From JBAYJY01 sp041664945 (lineage in GTDB: Bacteria > UBP15 > UBA6099), in the NCBI GenBank assembly GCA_041664945.1, contig JBAYJY010000054.1:1-26035 (forward strand): a stretch of DNA of 26,035 nt, in the 5' to 3' direction. Positions within the stretch are counted from its first letter, which is position 1; every line of letters starts with the position of its first letter. The position numbers and the translations under genes are program-made. The notes beneath the pieces were generated by a model. That model was given only the letters and a program-made list of their open reading frames with translations, was not told the origin of the DNA and ran no database searches. Positions 7,235-13,858 of this stretch are shown here, piece by piece.

Positions 7235-8593
7235 ATGAAAATACTGCTGATAAATCCAATGATCCGAGTGTGGGCGGCTCCGAACTGTTTCCCGTCCGGG
7301 CTGGGATATATAGCCGAGATGCTGTTGCGCGACGGGCATGAGGTCGAGGTTTATGATATGAACGTGCTGAGGCCGACGCCGGATGAATTCGAGCGGCATA
7401 TAGGAGAGTCGGACTACGATATAGCGGGAGTTGGCGGAATAATAACGATATATTCCGAATTGAAGGAGTTGATAGGCGAGCTTAAGAGGATACACCCGGA
7501 CCGGCCGGTGATGGCGGGCGGGAGCAGCGCAACGTCGGCGCCGCGAATAATGATGGAACGCGCTAAGGCGGATTTTCTGTGCATCGGCGAAGGTGAGATC
7601 ACTGTGCCTGAACTCGTGAGGGCGATAGAGAAGGGCGGCGATTGCTCGGACGTCAGCGGGATATGGCGGCGCGACAGCGACGGCAGAGCGGTGGCGAATC
7701 CGCCGCGACATGTAATTCAGGATATCAATACGATCCCGATGCCTCGTTGGGACCTGTTTCCGATTGAAGTGTATGCCCGCAACCCGATCGGCGCAGTGAA
7801 TCTGAACAAGTGGGTAGACGGCGGAACGGGCGATCGCGTGACCCCTCCGTCAATGAATCTCATATCGAGCCGCGGCTGCATGTTCAAATGCACGTTCTGC
7901 TACCATGATTTCATGGGCGCTAAATACAGATACCGGACAGCCGCCAACATTTATGAGGAAGTCGCGCTATTAAAGGATAGATATGGAGTTAAATATATAC
8001 ATTTCACAGACGATTGTTTCATAACGCACCGCCAGAACGTGATGGATTTCTGCGATATTCTGATTCACGAGAATGCCGGGATAGAGTGGGGCTGCGCAGG
8101 GCGCGTGAATCTCATGAACGAGCCATTGATCGCCCGCATGAAGGAAGCGGGCTGTATCTTCATAGGGTACGGAATTGAGTCGGGCAGCCAGAAGATGCTC
8201 GACCTTATGAAGAAGAAAGTCACGGTCGAGCAGGCAAAAGACGCTATCCTGCTCACGCAGAAGTATCTTGGCTGGGCAGACTGTTCGTTTATAGTAGGCA
8301 TGCCTGGCGAAACGCCGGAAACAATTCAGGAAACAATCGATTTTTGTAAGTCAATTAATCTTAAACCGGAAGTGATTTTCTTCGCGACTCCCTATCCGGG
8401 AACCGAGCTTTACGATATTGCGCTTAAAATGGGTAAAATACCGGATGAGGAGGAATATCTGCTTTCGCTCGGAGAGCAGGGCGAAAAGGTTCGTGTGAAT
8501 TTTACTGAATTTTCAAATCAGGAGCTTACCGACATAAAAGAGCGACTTGTGAGCGAGCTCGACGCATGGAACAAGATCATTCATGACAAATGA
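7235..8593 (+). CDS. Radical SAM protein with B12-binding-like N-terminal domain
   Basis: A cytoplasmic iron-sulfur enzyme. The N-terminal ~130 residues (MKILLINP, PSGLGYIAEMLLRDGHEVEVYD, GEGEITVPELV) form a Rossmann-type domain of the B12-binding radical SAM class. No cobalamin-ligating histidine motif is obvious, so cobalamin binding is uncertain. The radical SAM core follows with the cluster motif C215-x3-C219-x2-C222 (SRGCMFKCTFC), then IHFTDDCF, the glycine-rich GYGIESGSQ and SFIVGMPGETPE. The ATG at 7235 is preferred because AAGGAGGA precedes it and a TATAAT box lies at 7191-7196; a frame from 7199 would begin on the promoter. The gene stands alone between the FapA gene and the pilin locus. 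Homologues modify lipids, sugars or cofactors; no substrate can be given. Confidence 0.87.
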   Translation: MKILLINPMIRVWAAPNCFPSGLGYIAEMLLRDGHEVEVYDMNVLRPTPDEFERHIGESDYDIAGVGGIITIYSELKELIGELKRIHPDRPVMAGGSSATSAPRIMMERAKADFLCIGEGEITVPELVRAIEKGGDCSDVSGIWRRDSDGRAVANPPRHVIQDINTIPMPRWDLFPIEVYARNPIGAVNLNKWVDGGTGDRVTPPSMNLISSRGCMFKCTFCYHDFMGAKYRYRTAANIYEEVALLKDRYGVKYIHFTDDCFITHRQNVMDFCDILIHENAGIEWGCAGRVNLMNEPLIARMKEAGCIFIGYGIESGSQKMLDLMKKKVTVEQAKDAILLTQKYLGWADCSFIVGMPGETPETIQETIDFCKSINLKPEVIFFATPYPGTELYDIALKMGKIPDEEEYLLSLGEQGEKVRVNFTEFSNQELTDIKERLVSELDAWNKIIHDK

Positions 8594-9092
8594 TGTTATT
8601 TCAAAAATGACTCTAACCGTAAATACACTTGACTGATTTAAGAAAAACCGACTATTCTTTATGTCAAAACAAGATATCCATAGTTGTTGAATAAACACAA
8701 TAATGCATGACAAACACGCAACAATAAGTGGTGTGCAAGTTTTCGAACTAATAATGAACAACAGTGAAATCCGATAAATTAGCTATTATTTAAATAATGT
8801 AGATTTTGTCGAATATATTTGAATTGAGAAAAAAAACAATATCCGAATTATCAATGTGTAACGTTGTACACTACAAAAAGGTGGATGAGTATTCATTTTC
8901 CCATTGAAGTGAAAAGAAGAGTTGCATAGTATCGAATAATATAATTTGCGATATCGAATATAAGTACAAATTGATTGCAAATATAAAAAACGCTCTTACT
9001 ACTCGTATTTTGCGATAATTGAGTAAAAACTAAGAAAACGTAGTTGGAATGGCATTCAAAACAAGTAAATAAATATTTTTATTTGATCCGGA
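8594..9092. other. AT-rich intergenic region upstream of the pilin array
   Basis: This 500-base gap is strongly AT-rich and shows no convincing gene on either strand; the open frames in it lack ribosome binding sites and family resemblance. It contains a palindrome GTGTA-N6-TACAC (8856-8871) about 250 bases upstream of the pilin transcription start. It also contains two copies of TATCGAATA about 22 bases apart near 8930-8960. These are candidate activator sites for the sigma-54 promoter at its end. No terminator for the radical SAM gene is evident. Confidence 0.5.
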
Positions 9093-9108
9093 TGGCATGA
9101 AGTTTGCA
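9093..9108 (+). promoter_or_regulatory. Sigma-54 (-24/-12) promoter of the pilin array
   Basis: TGGCATGAAGTTTGCA has GG at 9094-9095 and GC at 9106-9107, the exact sigma-54 spacing, with near-consensus TGGCA and TTTGCA. The start is expected near 9119, 28 bases before the first pilin ATG. Sigma-54 control of major pilin genes by PilR-type activators is known in Pseudomonas, Geobacter and Myxococcus. The GGCATGAA core is shared with the FapA promoter. Confidence 0.8.
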
Positions 9109-9146
9109 TATATATAAGTCAAAATTATTTGTATTAGGAGCCAAAA

Positions 9147-9491
9147 ATGGGCAAACAAAAAGGTTTCACAATCATCGAGACGCTGTTGATTATTGTCTTG
9201 ATAAGCATTTTAGCGGCGATAATAATTCCGCGATTTACAATCGGATCCAGAAGGGCGAAAATCCAGTCCTGCGAAATGAACAGATCAATCATCAATACCA
9301 TGGTCGAAACTTATTATTTCACTGAAGGCACATGGCCGTGGAATGATCTGACAGAAATCAAAGTTAACGAAAACTATTTTCCCGATGGAATACCCACATG
9401 TCCTGTAGATATGACATCTTATGTTCTCAAGCCATCTCCATATCATAGAGTCTCCGGACATCGCGAGGGCGATGGCACGCATATTCCTTGA
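9147..9491 (+). CDS. Type IV pilin-like prepilin, array copy 1
   Basis: A 114-residue class III prepilin. A short basic leader ends at G6, followed by F7 and E11 (Glu5 of the mature protein), so prepilin peptidase should cleave KG|FTIIE and methylate F7. A hydrophobic helix to about residue 29 and a compact head follow. The head has a probable disulfide pair, C42 and C85, the motif FPDGIPTCPVD, and the His-rich C-terminus HRVSGHREGDGTHIP (H100, H105, H112). AGGAG lies six bases before the ATG, and the gene directly follows the sigma-54 promoter. It differs from copies 3-5 by Thr in place of Val after Glu5 (IIET) and by ending THIP rather than THVF. It could be a pilus or a type II pseudopilus subunit. 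Confidence 0.92.
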   Translation: MGKQKGFTIIETLLIIVLISILAAIIIPRFTIGSRRAKIQSCEMNRSIINTMVETYYFTEGTWPWNDLTEIKVNENYFPDGIPTCPVDMTSYVLKPSPYHRVSGHREGDGTHIP

Positions 9492-9497
9492 TGAGCT

Positions 9498-9523
9498 AAC
9501 ATTAGCATCACAGATGCAATGTT
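9498..9523 (+). other. Hairpin between pilin copies 1 and 2
   Basis: AACATT-A-GCATC pairs with GATGCAATGTT through 11 base pairs with one bulged A (9504) and a three-base loop. No T-tract follows, so it is not a standard terminator. It may be an RNA processing or stability element that sets copy 1 apart from the rest of the transcript, or a weak attenuator. Confidence 0.55.
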
Positions 9524-9537
9524 GAGTGAAATAATCG

Positions 9538-9903
9538 ATGAAAATAAAGGGTGGCAAAGGCTATACATTAATAGAAGTAATGCTTGTGGTGATATTACTT
9601 AGTATATTGGCGGCGATAGTCATACCGAGGTATGCGATATCAACAAAACAGGCTAAAGTGCAAGCTTGTGAAATGCAAAGGTCGATCATAAATAAGCAGT
9701 TGGAGCAGTTTTATTTCGTAGAAGGAACATGGCCGTTAGAAGATATGAGTGACATAAAGATCAATTCGAATTACTTTCCTGACGGAATTCCCACTTGTCC
9801 GATTGATCTGACGTCATATGTGATGAAGTCAACGCCTTTTCACAGAGTGTCGGGGCACCGCGAAGGCGATGACACGCATGTGTGGAACAAACTTACTCAG
9901 TAG
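9538..9903 (+). CDS. Type IV pilin-like prepilin, array copy 2
   Basis: A 121-residue prepilin with leader and cleavage site KG8|Y9TLIE13; Tyr rather than Phe is the first mature residue. It shares the array's head domain: CEMQRSIIN, FPDGIPTCPID, HRVSGHREGDDTHV. It is the most divergent of the first five: TWPLEDMSDI replaces TWPWNDL-EI, FHRV replaces YHRV, and a six-residue tail (WNKLTQ) extends the C-terminus. The ribosome binding site is weak (GAGTG about ten bases before the ATG), unlike the strong sites of copies 3-5, so expression may be lower. It lies 46 bases after copy 1, with a hairpin between. Probably a minor subunit of the same fibre. Confidence 0.9.
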   Translation: MKIKGGKGYTLIEVMLVVILLSILAAIVIPRYAISTKQAKVQACEMQRSIINKQLEQFYFVEGTWPLEDMSDIKINSNYFPDGIPTCPIDLTSYVMKSTPFHRVSGHREGDDTHVWNKLTQ

Positions 9904-9937
9904 ATATTGGCGCTCTTAACAAATAAGGAGAACATAG

Positions 9938-10291
9938 ATGAAGACGATTAAGAGAGAAAAAGGATTCACAATACTGGAGGTCATGCTTGTTGTTATTTTG
10001 ATAAGCATATTGGCCGCGATAGTCATACCGCGTTTTGTGGTTTCGACCAAACGAGCGAAAGTGCAATCGTGCGAAATGAACCGCGCGATCATAAATAAAG
10101 CAGTTGAATCGTACTTTTTCGTAGAAGCTACATGGCCGTGGAATGACTTGGCGGAAATCAAAAGGAATGAGAATTATTTTCCGGATGGGATTCCGACATG
10201 TCCGATCGATCTGACATCGTATGTTCTGAAGCCGTCACCATATCACAGAGTCTCAGGTCACCGGGAAGGCGATGATACGCACGTATTTTAA
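9938..10291 (+). CDS. Type IV pilin-like prepilin, array copy 3
   Basis: A 117-residue prepilin. An eight-residue basic leader (MKTIKREK) precedes G9|F10TILE14, followed by the VMLVVILISILAAIVIPRF helix shared with copies 4 and 5. The head carries the conserved cysteine pair (SCEM and TCPID) and ends HRVSGHREGDDTHVF. AAGGAG stands seven bases before the ATG. It is close to copies 4 and 5 in protein sequence, but codon choices differ throughout. The gap to copy 2 is 34 bases and no promoter is seen in it, so it is read from the sigma-54 promoter upstream of copy 1. Confidence 0.92.
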   Translation: MKTIKREKGFTILEVMLVVILISILAAIVIPRFVVSTKRAKVQSCEMNRAIINKAVESYFFVEATWPWNDLAEIKRNENYFPDGIPTCPIDLTSYVLKPSPYHRVSGHREGDDTHVF

Positions 10292-10323
10292 TATTATAAG
10301 CACATAAAGAAAGGATTAATGAT

Positions 10324-10671
10324 ATGAAAAAGAGAGAAGCGGGATTCACGATACTCGAAGTAATGCTGGTGGTAATATTGATCAGCATACTGGCGGCGAT
10401 TGTCATCCCTCGTTTTTCAGTCTCAGGAAAACGAGCGAAGGTACAAGCGTGCGAAATGAACCGATCAATCATCAACAAACAGGTTGAAGCGTATTATTTC
10501 GTGGAAGCGACATGGCCGTGGAACGATTTGTCGGAAATCAAGAACAATGAGAACTATTTCCCGGACGGAATTCCTACATGTCCTGTCGACATGACGTCTT
10601 ACCAGCTTAGGCCTTCACCTTATCATAGAGTGTCAGGCCATCGCGAGGGCGACGATACGCACGTATTTTGA
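10324..10671 (+). CDS. Type IV pilin-like prepilin, array copy 4
   Basis: A 115-residue prepilin with leader MKKREAG7|F8TILE12, the common hydrophobic helix, the Cys pair (ACEM, TCPVD) and the C-terminus HRVSGHREGDDTHVF. Mature copies 4 and 5 differ at only about seven of 108 residues (for example SVSGKR against AVSTKR, and MTSYQL against QTSYVL). AAAGGA precedes the ATG by about ten bases. The gap to copy 3 is 32 bases. Strong protein conservation with many synonymous differences suggests an old duplication kept by selection. Confidence 0.92.
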   Translation: MKKREAGFTILEVMLVVILISILAAIVIPRFSVSGKRAKVQACEMNRSIINKQVEAYYFVEATWPWNDLSEIKNNENYFPDGIPTCPVDMTSYQLRPSPYHRVSGHREGDDTHVF

Positions 10672-10718
10672 GATAAAAGTATAGTTTAAGCATAATAAAT
10701 TTTGAAAAGGATAAGACT

Positions 10719-11063
10719 ATGAAAAAGAATGGCGGGTTCACGATTCTCGAAGTCATGCTGGTAGTAATTCTAATCAGTATTTTGGCGGCGATTGTAATTC
10801 CGCGCTTTGCAGTATCGACTAAGCGCGCGAAAGTTCAGTCTTGCGAAATGAACCGCTCAATCATCAACAAGCAAGTCGAAGCGTATTATTTCGTCGAAGC
10901 GACTTGGCCGTGGAATGATCTGGCGGAAATCAAAAGCAATGAGAACTATTTTCCTGACGGAATACCCACATGCCCGGTCGACCAGACGTCATACGTCCTG
11001 AGACCCTCTCCGTATCACAGAGTCTCCGGCCACCGCGAAGGCGACGACACGCACGTATTCTAA
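10719..11063 (+). CDS. Type IV pilin-like prepilin, array copy 5
   Basis: A 114-residue prepilin with the shortest leader (MKKNGG6|F7TILE11). Mature features are the membrane and assembly helix to P28, C42 and C85, the aromatic stretch TWPWNDLAEI, NENYFPDGIPTCPVD, and three histidines at H100, H105 and H112. AAGGA lies seven bases before the ATG. It is the last gene before a structured 3' region and a strong terminator (11146-11179), so copies 1-5 form one transcription unit. Confidence 0.92.
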   Translation: MKKNGGFTILEVMLVVILISILAAIVIPRFAVSTKRAKVQSCEMNRSIINKQVEAYYFVEATWPWNDLAEIKSNENYFPDGIPTCPVDQTSYVLRPSPYHRVSGHREGDDTHVF

Positions 11064-11071
11064 GGTATATT

Positions 11072-11121
11072 GAAGTTTGCTATAACTTCGAGAGGCCTCC
11101 ATCAGCAATGGGTAAAGGCCT
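11072..11121 (+). other. Two hairpins in the 3' untranslated region of the pilin transcript
   Basis: GAAGTT pairs with AACTTC (11072-11089, six-base loop). The self-complementary AGGCCT occurs at 11093-11098 and again at 11116-11121, allowing a second stem. Together with the terminator they give three successive stems after the last array pilin. A role in mRNA stability or as a 3'-end-derived small RNA is speculative. Confidence 0.4.
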
Positions 11122-11145
11122 GAGTAAAAACAAAATGACGCACCG

Positions 11146-11179
11146 GGACCACGTTGCAACAGTTGACGTGGTCCTTTTT
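11146..11179 (+). terminator. Strong terminator ending the five-pilin transcript
   Basis: GGACCACGT (11146-11154) pairs perfectly with ACGTGGTCC (11166-11174), with an 11-base loop, and is followed by five T residues. It separates copies 1-5 from the divergent sixth pilin. Abundant pilin transcript would therefore not extend far into the assembly genes. Confidence 0.85.
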
Positions 11180-11235
11180 ATAGCAATAATATAATGAGCA
11201 ATTGAGCATTATAATAATAGCGGCAGGACGGCCGT

Positions 11236-11583
11236 ATGAAACTTAACCAGAAAGGCGTTTCGATCAGCGAAGTCGTCCTGATTATTCTTCTCATTTCTAT
11301 AATTGCGGCTATAACTGTTCCACGATTCAAAGGCATCGTAAATAATGCAAAATATGAAACCTGCCGCACAAATGTCGCGAATATCAATGCGCTTGTCCAG
11401 CTTTACTACATCAAAGAAGGCACGTGGCCATTGATTGATTTGAGCGACATTGCGACGAACATTAATTATTTTCCGGAAACAGCGCTTCCATCCTGCCCGG
11501 TAACGACCGGCGCCGCATATTATATCGATCCGACAATACATCGTGTAACCGGGCATTTGCGCGGAGTCTCGCCACACCCGTAG
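11236..11583 (+). CDS. Divergent type IV pilin-like prepilin (copy 6)
   Basis: A 115-residue prepilin with cleavage site KG7|V8SISE12; Val is an unusual first mature residue, but Glu5 is kept. The hydrophobic helix (VVLIILLISIIAAITVPRF) and the head fold are shared with the array. C43 and C87, GTWPLIDLSDI, NYFPE, LPSCPV and HRVTGH (H102, H107) plus H114 are retained, while most other positions differ. It has a residual site, AGGA, seven bases before the ATG. It lies beyond the array terminator, so it is expressed separately or by read-through; TATAAT boxes at 11190 and 11210 lack good -35 partners. Probably a minor or priming pilin. Confidence 0.88.
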   Translation: MKLNQKGVSISEVVLIILLISIIAAITVPRFKGIVNNAKYETCRTNVANINALVQLYYIKEGTWPLIDLSDIATNINYFPETALPSCPVTTGAAYYIDPTIHRVTGHLRGVSPHP

Positions 11584-11619
11584 GAAAAAGCGCATGCATT
11601 TTATGAAAGGCTCTCGGCC

Positions 11620-12162
11620 GTGAAAGATTCCGGTTCGAACATATGGTACCTTTTCTGGGCGGTAACCGCCGCGCTTCTCGGCATATTGCTATATAATTTG
11701 TTTGGATTTCCCAAGGCCGCCGTATCGAAGAAAATCGCTGTAAAGCCTGCAGTAAAATCGATAAACAATTCAGATATCGACAAAAAACGGATCAATAGCA
11801 TCATCGGTTCAGAAAATCAAATGCCGACTGATGCCGATAAACTGATTTCATTCACAAAGAAAACTGCTTGCAGGCGAAATGTTCAAATAATCAACAATAT
11901 GGTTGAGTTTTGGAGTGTGAAACACGAGGGGCTATGGCCGAGAGCCGATTTAAGCGACATCGGGAGGGATAAGAATTTCTTTCCGCGCGGCGTTCCTGCA
12001 TGTCCTGTAGACGGTTCGCCATACAAGCTTGACCGCTTGACGCATCGTGTGGTAGGCCACGAACATTCCGATATTAAATTTGATTACAAGGAAATTCAGA
12101 TTATCGGCGCGGAATTGCAGGAAAACGATGAAATAAAGCTTAAAAATAAATTGCCACATTAA
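11620..12162 (+). CDS. Pilin-head-like domain on a non-pilin membrane anchor
   Basis: A 180-residue protein with a GTG start and GAAAGG nine bases upstream; no in-frame ATG lies nearby. The N-terminus has no prepilin cleavage motif or Glu5. Instead residues ~8-29 form an ordinary signal-anchor segment, followed by a ~50-residue Lys/Ser-rich linker. From about residue 84 it matches the array heads: ACRRNVQIINNMVEFW (C84), GLWPRADLSDI, NFFPRGVPACPVD (C128), and THRVVGHEHSD (H142, H147, H149). About 30 extra residues follow. It should be fixed in the inner membrane facing the periplasm and could not be polymerised. I infer an accessory role, such as an initiator or decoy that presents a pilin-like surface. 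The family has no name I recognise. Confidence 0.8.
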   Translation: MKDSGSNIWYLFWAVTAALLGILLYNLFGFPKAAVSKKIAVKPAVKSINNSDIDKKRINSIIGSENQMPTDADKLISFTKKTACRRNVQIINNMVEFWSVKHEGLWPRADLSDIGRDKNFFPRGVPACPVDGSPYKLDRLTHRVVGHEHSDIKFDYKEIQIIGAELQENDEIKLKNKLPH

Positions 12163-12226
12163 TCAAATATTATAATATTATTAAAATACTATAATATTAT
12201 TGCGTTTCTAAAAAAACGCTATTATA

Positions 12227-12256
12227 TTGACAATATAGAAATATAACTCTTAAAAT
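12227..12256 (+). promoter_or_regulatory. Sigma-70-type promoter of the assembly operon
   Basis: Consensus TTGACA (12227-12232) is followed after 18 bases by TAAAAT (12251-12256), a five-of-six match to the -10 box. The start would be near 12263, leaving an ~84-base leader. This gives the assembly genes a housekeeping promoter distinct from the sigma-54 promoter of the pilins. Upstream AT-rich direct repeats (TATAATATTATT, twice in 12171-12201) may act as an UP-type element. Confidence 0.6.
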
Positions 12257-12283
12257 GCTGATAATATATTTGTGTGGGAAAGT

Positions 12284-12318
12284 GTTTCCGGTTTTGGCGT
12301 AATTGAAAAACCGGAGGC
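12284..12318 (+). promoter_or_regulatory. Leader hairpin upstream of pilM-pilN
   Basis: CCGGTTTT (12288-12295) pairs perfectly with AAAACCGG (12307-12314), and weaker pairs extend the stem to about 12284/12318. It lies in the predicted leader, 18 bases before the ribosome binding site GAGGT (12336-12340). It lacks a following T-tract. It may influence translation or stability of the assembly mRNA. Confidence 0.4.
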
Positions 12319-12346
12319 GCTTATTAGTTTTGCTTGAGGTAGGGTA

Positions 12347-13858
12347 TTGGAAAGGCTGTTGGAATACGAACCGGTAATTGGAGTCGACATAGCTCCCGAT
12401 TATATCCGAGCGACTCAGATTGAGCGCGTTGGCGGGGAATACTATTTACGAAACATCGGGATAAAAGAGACGCCGCCGGACTGCATAGAAGACGGACGGA
12501 TAATCAGGCCGTCGGCGGTGGCGCGCGCGGTAAAGGAATTATTTCGGGAGCGGCGATTCGAAACAAAACGCGTTTTAGCCGCGGTGCGCGGCAAAGGCGT
12601 AGTTAGCAGAATTATAACGCTTCCCTCACTGCCCCATGAACGGCTGCGGCGTCTCATAGAGACGGAAGTAAACCGCTACGTAATGTTCAGCGAAGAAGAC
12701 AAAGTCGTATACTACCATCCCCTTGAAGAGTTCGACGAACACGACCGCAGGAAGGTGAGCATTCTGCTTGTGGTTGCCCAGAAGAGTCTGTGCCGCTCAT
12801 ATTACGATACGTTCCGCGAAGCCGGCCTCGAGCTCGTGGCGCTCGACCTAAGCGCCCTAAGCATACTGCGCGAGTTGCGCAACAGCCAATCGTACCCGGC
12901 GCACGGAAGCGCCATGGCGCTAATATTCGACTACTCAACCGTCTCGATGAACATCTTCGGCGGAGACGTCATAAGGTTTTCGCGAAACATAAGCGCGAGC
13001 CGCATGGGCCCGGCAGAGCTGACAAACGGGCACATGGACAAGATGATCGGCGAAGTGCTTCTGGCTCTTCACTATTACCAGTCCGAGTACTCTCGCGGAG
13101 ATATGATCCAGAAGCTTATACTAAGCTCGGGATCCGTCGAGGGAACCGAGATTCATGAGGCGATTCAGGAGTCCGTCGGCAGTCTGCCGGTGGAGGTGCA
13201 CAGCCCATTCGCAAACATTAAGCTGAACATAGACGAATTCCCGGCGTCGGTGATGGAGCAGGTGGATTCTAGATTTCTGACATCTGTCGGCCTTTCGTTG
13301 CGCGGACAAGAGATGCAGGTTCTGCCGTTTCAGGTGGACCTAATGCCGCCGGAGATCGGCGAGAACAAACTGCTCGCCAAACACGTCTGGCTGTTTGTAA
13401 AATGCGCTCTTCTCGTCGGAGCGATATGCGCGATGGCCTATTTCGGGCTGATGAGAAGGAGCGATCAGCTTAGGGACGACACAAAAATATTAGCGCAGAA
13501 ACAGGCGGAGCTGAAAAGCGAATCGATTCGGCTAAGCGCAAGACAGAGGGAAAGCATGAAACTGAATCCGCTTTCCGGAGCAGTGCAGGCGACCGCCAAT
13601 TTCTCGCAGCTTTTTGAAGAAATTAAGAAAGTTGTTCCCAAAACGGTTCAGTTGACGGCGTTGCGCATCACAGGCGCGGATTCCGTCGAGTTCGAAGGAA
13701 TAGCCGAATCAAATCCTTCGATCTACTATTTCGTTTCTTCGCTGAAGAATTCGAAACTATTCGCAAACGTGGAACTTGGGCCGCACAGCACGGTGAAAGC
13801 TCTCGACAGGCAGATGGTAGGTTTTGTGATCCGCTGCCGTTATGCGGGAGAGCGGTGA
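12347..13858 (+). CDS. Fused PilM-PilN (GspL-like) assembly platform protein
   Basis: A 503-residue protein. Residues 1-~325 are a PilM-type actin-like ATPase: VIGVDIAPDYIRATQIE near the N-terminus, the PilM-like LPSLPHERLRRLIETEVNRYV, and FDYSTVSMNIF. Residues 329-336 (QVDLMPPE) resemble the cytoplasmic INLLP-type peptide that PilM normally binds on PilN. A transmembrane helix (346-369), a coiled coil and a periplasmic ferredoxin-like PilN domain (from ~SQLFEEIKKVVPKTVQLTALRI) follow. PilM and PilN are usually separate proteins; the fused layout equals GspL of type II secretion. It would form the inner-membrane alignment complex with the next genes. The start is TTG with GAGGT six bases upstream; the next gene overlaps its stop. 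Confidence 0.88.
   Translation: MERLLEYEPVIGVDIAPDYIRATQIERVGGEYYLRNIGIKETPPDCIEDGRIIRPSAVARAVKELFRERRFETKRVLAAVRGKGVVSRIITLPSLPHERLRRLIETEVNRYVMFSEEDKVVYYHPLEEFDEHDRRKVSILLVVAQKSLCRSYYDTFREAGLELVALDLSALSILRELRNSQSYPAHGSAMALIFDYSTVSMNIFGGDVIRFSRNISASRMGPAELTNGHMDKMIGEVLLALHYYQSEYSRGDMIQKLILSSGSVEGTEIHEAIQESVGSLPVEVHSPFANIKLNIDEFPASVMEQVDSRFLTSVGLSLRGQEMQVLPFQVDLMPPEIGENKLLAKHVWLFVKCALLVGAICAMAYFGLMRRSDQLRDDTKILAQKQAELKSESIRLSARQRESMKLNPLSGAVQATANFSQLFEEIKKVVPKTVQLTALRITGADSVEFEGIAESNPSIYYFVSSLKNSKLFANVELGPHSTVKALDRQMVGFVIRCRYAGER

Noticed and set aside
8594..9092. Possible small genes in the AT-rich gap (minus-strand frames near 8513-8761 and 8786-8980)
   Set aside because: No ribosome binding site, no recognisable domain, and composition typical of regulatory AT-rich DNA.
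9104..9325. Short frame overlapping the pilin promoter and the start of pilin copy 1
   Set aside because: It begins inside the -12 region of the sigma-54 promoter, upstream of the expected transcription start, and reads the pilin gene in another frame.
9147..11063. Silent pilin cassettes for antigenic variation
   Set aside because: Every copy has a start codon, a complete leader and a cleavage site, and most have a good ribosome binding site; silent cassettes lack these. The C-termini are also nearly constant rather than variable.
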